DNA of 64,000 bases from assembly GCF_030246925.1 (NCBI RefSeq), contig NZ_CP126740.1, positions 1,736,001 through 1,800,000 on the forward strand, written 5' to 3'. The position numbers were made by a program, and so were the translations under genes. Position 1 is the stretch's first letter. Each line of letters starts with the position of its first letter. This DNA comes from Microbacterium sp. zg-Y625. GTDB lineage: Bacteria; Actinomycetota; Actinomycetes; Actinomycetales; Microbacteriaceae. The notes beneath the pieces are model-generated. The model was not told the DNA's origin. It saw only the letters and a program-made list of their open reading frames with translations, and searched no databases. Below are positions 63,510 to 64,000 of this stretch, piece after piece.

Positions 63510-64000
63510 CGGCGGCCTCCAATCGTGCGCGCAGCCGGGACAGACTTCGTCGGATGTGACTCTTCACCGTACCCAGGGGCATGGCGAGCCGGTCGGCGAT
63601 CTGGGCGTGGGTGAGATCGTCGTAGAACGCCAGCCGCATGACATGCTGCGCGTCGGGCTCGAGATGCTCGATCTCCTGCGCGATCATCAGCGAGTCCTCG
63701 ACGTCCACCGGGTCGGGAGCGGGCGCGAGCGCTTCCGCCGTCACCGCGTCCTCGAGGCGTGCCGCGCGCGAACGGGCTTCATGCGCGTCGGCGATGCGGC
63801 GGCGGGCGATGCCGACGAGCCACCCGCCGAGGTTGCCGCGGTCTTCGTCGAACGCCTCGCGAGAGGTCCAGGCCGAGACGAACGTGCGCTGCGTGACGTC
63901 CTCGGCCTCGGTCTGGTCACCGAGCGAACGCACGGCAACCGTGAACACGAGGCGCGACCAGCGGTCGTACATCGTCTTCAGCGCCTCGGGATCCCCCGCG
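63496..64000 (-). CDS. ECF RNA polymerase sigma factor, SigK-like, 5' part beyond window
   Basis: The last ~168 residues of a sigma factor whose N-terminus lies beyond the right edge; the frame stays open to base 64000. Region 2 is MYDRWSRLVFTVAVRSLGDQTEAEDVTQRTFVSAWTSREAFDEDRGNLGGWLVGIARRRIAD; region 4 is LEPDAQHVMRLAFYDDLTHAQIADRLAMPLGTVKSHIRRSLSRLR. It is coupled to an RskA-type anti-sigma factor, which supports a SigK-like pair in the ECF19/ECF-K group, although the exact group is inferred. Confidence 0.85.
   Translation of the reverse strand, partial: AGDPEALKTMYDRWSRLVFTVAVRSLGDQTEAEDVTQRTFVSAWTSREAFDEDRGNLGGWLVGIARRRIADAHEARSRAARLEDAVTAEALAPAPDPVDVEDSLMIAQEIEHLEPDAQHVMRLAFYDDLTHAQIADRLAMPLGTVKSHIRRSLSRLRARLEAADVAP

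Overview
The window is a stretch of actinobacterial chromosome, most likely from the family Microbacteriaceae and plausibly a Microbacterium. The evidence is roughly 70% G+C, strong G/C third-position codon use, many probable leaderless genes, a tmRNA tag ending ALAA, a GluRS gene beside a tRNA-Gln gene, and the gene orders leuCD-murA-plsC-gpsA-ddl, otsAB and smpB-ftsX-ftsE. The genus is inference. No CRISPR array, intact insertion sequence, prophage or replication origin was seen.

Layout. 1-7.6 kb: partial thiL, a DUF3515 lipoprotein, then a leftward operon from a leucine-rich leader peptide through leuC, leuD, murA, plsC, gpsA and ddl. 7.6-12.8 kb: TerC-like membrane protein, an ECF sigma factor coupled to a DUF4349 membrane protein, a P1B-type metal ATPase and tRNA-Glu. 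12.9-17.8 kb: MBL-fold hydrolase and the fructose PTS operon fruR-fruK-fruA-ptsH. 18.1-22.1 kb: heptad-repeat membrane protein, a membrane protein of unknown function, an ArsR-like regulator and an M23-like protein. 22.2-27.1 kb: a 1,484-residue secreted sugar dehydrogenase, flanked by a second, broken copy of the 3' end of the M23 gene. This is the clearest sign of an acquired segment. 27.1-31.7 kb: small membrane protein, tRNA-Gln, gltX, an MFS transporter and an FAH-family hydrolase. 31.7-43.9 kb: branched-chain amino acid genes (ilvE, leuB; ilvD-ilvB-ilvN-ilvC), interrupted by a drug-type MFS/TetR pair, serA and two membrane proteins. 44.1-46.5 kb: cobalt/nickel ECF transporter cbiM-PDGLE-cbiQ-cbiO. 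46.7-48.9 kb: otsB-otsA. 49.3-52.8 kb: scoA-scoB-thiolase with a divergent IclR regulator. 53-58.6 kb: tRNA-Lys, a histidinol-phosphatase-like gene, a lipoprotein, a GAF histidine kinase and small acidic or membrane proteins. 58.7-64 kb: tmRNA, SIMPL protein, smpB, ftsX-ftsE, and an anti-sigma/sigma pair running off the right edge.

How genes work together. Leucine, isoleucine and valine synthesis is spread over three clusters. Its leuCD arm is probably controlled by a leader peptide whose three consecutive Leu codons are also complementary to the leuC ribosome-binding site. tmRNA and SmpB are close together. FtsE and FtsX, OtsA and OtsB, ScoA, ScoB and thiolase, and the Cbi proteins form translationally coupled units.

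Most of the window is ordinary core metabolism. The observations most worth a second look are the leuC leader, the duplicated M23 fragment around the secreted dehydrogenase, a family of long nested palindromes next to stop codons, an over-represented heptamer GGATGCC, a short leaderless reading frame feeding into the tetR start, and the general leaderless-gene pattern.
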